A stretch of DNA of 64,000 bases from NCBI GenBank assembly GCA_963204785.1, contig CAUJHG010000062.1, forward strand, positions 1 through 64,000. The letters run 5' to 3'. Below, in pieces: positions 61,389 through 64,000 of this stretch; position 1 is the first letter of the stretch, and every line of letters starts with the position of its first letter. The notes below the pieces were generated by a model. The model did not search any database, was not told the DNA's origin, and saw only the letters and a program-made list of their open reading frames with translations. The DNA comes from Pseudomonadota bacterium. GTDB lineage: Bacteria > Pseudomonadota > Gammaproteobacteria > Burkholderiales > Burkholderiaceae_E. Both the position numbers and the translations under genes were made by a program.

Positions 61389-64000
61389 ATGCCGAAGCCA
61401 CGCCACCGCACTTCGCTCCCGAGCCTCGCACCGCAGGAGATCGCCCCCGCCGCCCTGGCGCTCGGTGCGACGCTGCTGCTCGCGGCAGCCGCGGCCGGCG
61501 GGAAGCTGGGCTGGGTCAGCGCTCTGCTGCTGTCCTCGCTGGCGTGGGCGGGCGCAGCGTTCGCGCTGCTGTTGCGGCTGCACCTGCACGGCAACAGGTC
61601 CTCGCGCCAGCAACGCCGGCTCCAGGCGATGCGCGAACTGCAGACGCAGCACGGCATTGCCGAGCAGCTCGGCGGCTTCGGCGCCTGGGTGATCGATCGC
61701 ACCCGCAACCGCTTCGTCTGGAGCCCGGGGGCCTTCGGCCTGTTCGGCTTCGACCCGCAGGCAGGCGAACCCGCGCTGCGCCGATTCACCGAGGCGATCC
61801 ACGAGGACGATCGCCAGCGCTGGATCGATGCCCACCGGCGGGCGCTCGATCGCGGCGGGGAGGCCTGCATCGAGTATCGGTTCGCGCGCAGCGAGCACGA
61901 GACGATCTGGGTGCGCAGCATCGCGCGGGCCGAGCGCAATGGCCGCGGCCAGGTGCAGCGGCTCGGCGGCGTCGCGCAGGACATCACCGGCATCCGCGCA
62001 ATGCAGCAGCAGCTCGCCTCGAGCGAGGCGAAGTTCCGCGAGCTCACTCACATGAGCTCCGACTGGGTCTGGGAGACGGACGCCAGCCACCAGTGGTCCT
62101 ACTTCTCCGACAGCGTCGACGCGGTCCTGGGCAGCTGGGTGCGTCAGCTCGCGGGCCGCTGCCCCTGGGAGCTTCCCGACAGCCTGCTGGCCTTCGAACA
62201 GCCCGACTGGCAGGCGCAACGCGCGCTGATGGCCTCGCATGCACCGTTCGAGAACTTCGAATATGCGGTGATCGATCCCGACAGGGTTGCACGCTTCGTG
62301 TCGATCAGCGGGCGTGCCACCTACGACGCGAGCGGCGCATTCTGCGGCTACCGCGGGGTCGGCAAGGACATCACCCGCGAGAAGCAGCAGCGGCTGCTGC
62401 TCAAGCTCGAGAGCGAGATCGCCTCGATCATGCGCGAGCAGAGCGACCCCGAGCGGGTGATCACCGCGATCCTGATCACGCTGTGCGGGGTGCTCGGCTG
62501 GAGCGGCGGCGCCAACCTCGTGATGCAACCGGGCCGCCGCAGCTTCGCGCCGCGAGAGCGCTGGGGCTATCCGGGCTTCACGCGCATGATCGCGCAGTTG
62601 CCCTGCGAGATTCCGCTGGAGTCCGGCAGCGCGGAGGCGGCTGCCTGGGAGCACGGCCGGCCGCTCTGGATCGACGACCTGGAGCGCGAGCCACGGTTCG
62701 CGCAGCGCTACCAGACCGCTCGTCTGGGCGTGCGCGCAGCCTTCCTCGCACCCATTCTCGACGAGCGCGGCGAGGCGCTCGACGTCCTGCTGTTCCTGAG
62801 TCCGGCGAGCTTCCGCGGCGAGCCCTTCCTCTTCCAGGTGGCCGAGATCCTCTCGCGCAACCTGTCGCTGTACCTGCAGCGCAAGATCGCGGAGCGCCAG
62901 CTGCTGCACCAGTCCCAGCACGACGGCCTGACCGGTCTGCCCAACCGCGTGTTCCTCACCAGGCAGCTCGAGTCGCTGCTGGAGCGCAACGAGGCCGCCG
63001 CGGTGCTCTACATCGATCTCGACCGCTACAAGCTGATCAACGACACGCTCGGGCACTCGGTGGGGGACCAGGTGCTGATCGAGGTGGCCGGGCGCCTGCG
63101 CGACGCCATCCGCCCCCAGGACGTCGCCGGCCGCATCGGCGGCGACGAATTCATCCTGCTGCTCATGGGCCTGTCGGACCGCCAGGAGATCGAGCGGATC
63201 GCGCGGCGCGCCCTCGCCGCGATCGAGAAGCCCTTCGTGCTGCAGAACCGCGCCTACTTCCTGTCGGCGAGCATCGGCGTGGCAATCGCGCCGGAAGACG
63301 GCAGCGACGCAAGGCTGCTGATCAAGCACGCGGACAGCGCGATGTACCGCGTGAAGTCCGAGGGCCGCAACGACGTGCGCTTCCACACCGGTGGCATCGC
63401 CGACCCGCGCAGCGACCAGCTCGAGCTCGCCGCCGAGCTGCCTCTGGCGCTGCAGCGCGGCGAGCTCGACCTGCACTACCAGCCGATCCTGAACGTCGCC
63501 GAGCGCCGGGTGATCGGCTTCGAGGCCCTGCTGCGCTGGCAGCACCCGGTGCACGGGCTCCTGATGCCCGAGCGCTTCCTGCCGATGGTCGAGCAGCACA
63601 ACCTGATCCGCGAACTCGGTCCCTGGGTGCTGCGCCGGGCGCTCGACGACCGGGTCGCGCTGGGCCTGGAGCAGCACGGGAACGCGGCAGTGTCGGTGAA
63701 CGTCTCGGCGCTGCACTTCGGTGAAGGCGATTTCCTCTCGACGGTCAACCGCCTGCTCGCCGAGCGCAAGTTCCCGCCCGGGCTGCTGCGACTCGAACTG
63801 ACCGAGAGTGCGTTCATCGAGCACCCGGAGCGCACGGCCACGCTGATCGCGCAACTCCGGCGCATCGGCGTGCAGGTGATCATCGACAACTTCGGCACCG
63901 GCTACGCCGCGCTGTCCTATCTGAAGGACCTGCCGGTGGACGGCCTGAAGATCGACCAGATCTTCGTGCGCGGCCTGCCCTCGGACCGGGGCAATGCGGC
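61389..64000 (+). CDS. Membrane PAS-PAS-GAF-GGDEF-EAL signalling protein, 3' end outside the window
   Basis: Predicted c-di-GMP enzyme. 870 residues are visible and no stop occurs before the right edge. Two N-terminal membrane helices (about 20-38 and 41-62) precede PAS-like domains (about 88-200 and 210-325; QDITGI and KDITRE ends), a GAF-like region (about 335-480), GGDEF (584-588) and EAL (Glu712 in GFEALLRW). GGDEF has a possible I-site, RPQD, five residues upstream. EAL keeps NVSALHF and ELTES (803-807), but the next motif is DNFGTG (Asp833, Asn834) instead of DDFGTG. Activity as cyclase, phosphodiesterase or both is undecided. Divergent from the methyltransferase gene. Confidence 0.92.
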   Translation, partial: MPKPRHRTSLPSLAPQEIAPAALALGATLLLAAAAAGGKLGWVSALLLSSLAWAGAAFALLLRLHLHGNRSSRQQRRLQAMRELQTQHGIAEQLGGFGAWVIDRTRNRFVWSPGAFGLFGFDPQAGEPALRRFTEAIHEDDRQRWIDAHRRALDRGGEACIEYRFARSEHETIWVRSIARAERNGRGQVQRLGGVAQDITGIRAMQQQLASSEAKFRELTHMSSDWVWETDASHQWSYFSDSVDAVLGSWVRQLAGRCPWELPDSLLAFEQPDWQAQRALMASHAPFENFEYAVIDPDRVARFVSISGRATYDASGAFCGYRGVGKDITREKQQRLLLKLESEIASIMREQSDPERVITAILITLCGVLGWSGGANLVMQPGRRSFAPRERWGYPGFTRMIAQLPCEIPLESGSAEAAAWEHGRPLWIDDLEREPRFAQRYQTARLGVRAAFLAPILDERGEALDVLLFLSPASFRGEPFLFQVAEILSRNLSLYLQRKIAERQLLHQSQHDGLTGLPNRVFLTRQLESLLERNEAAAVLYIDLDRYKLINDTLGHSVGDQVLIEVAGRLRDAIRPQDVAGRIGGDEFILLLMGLSDRQEIERIARRALAAIEKPFVLQNRAYFLSASIGVAIAPEDGSDARLLIKHADSAMYRVKSEGRNDVRFHTGGIADPRSDQLELAAELPLALQRGELDLHYQPILNVAERRVIGFEALLRWQHPVHGLLMPERFLPMVEQHNLIRELGPWVLRRALDDRVALGLEQHGNAAVSVNVSALHFGEGDFLSTVNRLLAERKFPPGLLRLELTESAFIEHPERTATLIAQLRRIGVQVIIDNFGTGYAALSYLKDLPVDGLKIDQIFVRGLPSDRGNA

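Noticed and set aside
61344..63854. Long open frame antisense to the GGDEF-EAL gene
   Set aside because: Same explanation. The + strand carries PAS, GAF, GGDEF and EAL motifs in order.

Overview
The window is GC-rich chromosomal DNA from a betaproteobacterium, most likely of the order Burkholderiales. The evidence is gene order as much as gene content. The runs cysS-alkA-accA-tilS-lysC, ppiA-lpxH, cysE-trmJ-suhB, dapA-bamC-MBL hydrolase and minC-minD-minE are all arrangements I associate with that class (from memory). A short H-NS of the beta type and many acyl-CoA, SDR, amidase and LIV-binding-protein genes fit too. I cannot name a genus.

Layout. (1) 1-5.97 kb is an accessory defence-type island. 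It holds the end of a type I restriction specificity gene (hsdS), a DUF3800 gene overlapping it by 4 bases, an hsdR broken by a one-base insertion between helicase motifs, and a HigBA-like toxin-antitoxin pair whose toxin carries a one-base deletion although the antitoxin and a clear autoregulatory operator are intact. A tiny hsdR-like relic follows. (2) 6-11.7 kb has a DUF457 membrane protein, an SRAP protein (abasic-site repair), a crotonase, H-NS, an SDR and an acyl-CoA ligase. (3) 11.8-13.9 kb is the minCDE division-site operon. (4) 14-34.8 kb is a metabolic and accessory stretch: acyl-CoA dehydrogenase with SDR and a divergent TetR regulator, a SulP transporter, fumarase C, a lysozyme-inhibitor-like protein, an HTH protein with histone-H1-like tails, YceH, an APH/P-loop kinase fusion, a CDF metal transporter, MFS, amidase plus P1 peptidase, an SDR-CMD-quinone-reductase operon, and a phosphorylase plus PRPP-synthase-like pair. 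(5) 34.9-42 kb has a type-I-secreted M10 metalloprotease with DUF4214 repeats, a glycosyltransferase, a lone biotin carrier domain, an N-acyl-D-amino-acid deacylase, a PaaI thioesterase, tRNA-Ser(GCU) and a LIV-type binding protein. (6) 42-61.3 kb is conserved core: lysC, tilS, accA, an AlkA-type glycosylase, cysS, a TPR protein, ppiA, lpxH, cysE, trmJ, suhB, usp, mutS, slyD, a LEA-like lipoprotein, an MBL hydrolase, bamC, dapA and a methyltransferase. (7) From 61.4 kb to the right edge runs a membrane PAS-PAS-GAF-GGDEF-EAL protein with no stop inside the window.

How it fits together. The core block supplies translation (CysS, TilS, TrmJ, tRNA-Ser), lysine and cysteine biosynthesis (LysC, DapA, CysE), fatty acid and lipid A synthesis (AccA, LpxH), outer-membrane assembly (BamC) and mismatch repair (MutS). 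The accessory block looks like scavenging of acyl-CoAs, amides, N-acyl-D-amino acids and nucleotides. The damage in hsdR and the toxin lies only in the first 6 kb, while every core gene read here is intact, which points to local decay rather than general sequence error.

I found no CRISPR array, transposase, integrase, rRNA or phage structural gene. The most unusual items are the DUF3800-bearing type I restriction locus with its decayed toxin and intact operator, the phosphorylase/PRPP-synthase pair, the hendecad-repeat lipoprotein, the internal lysC start and the EAL domain with a DNFGTG metal motif.
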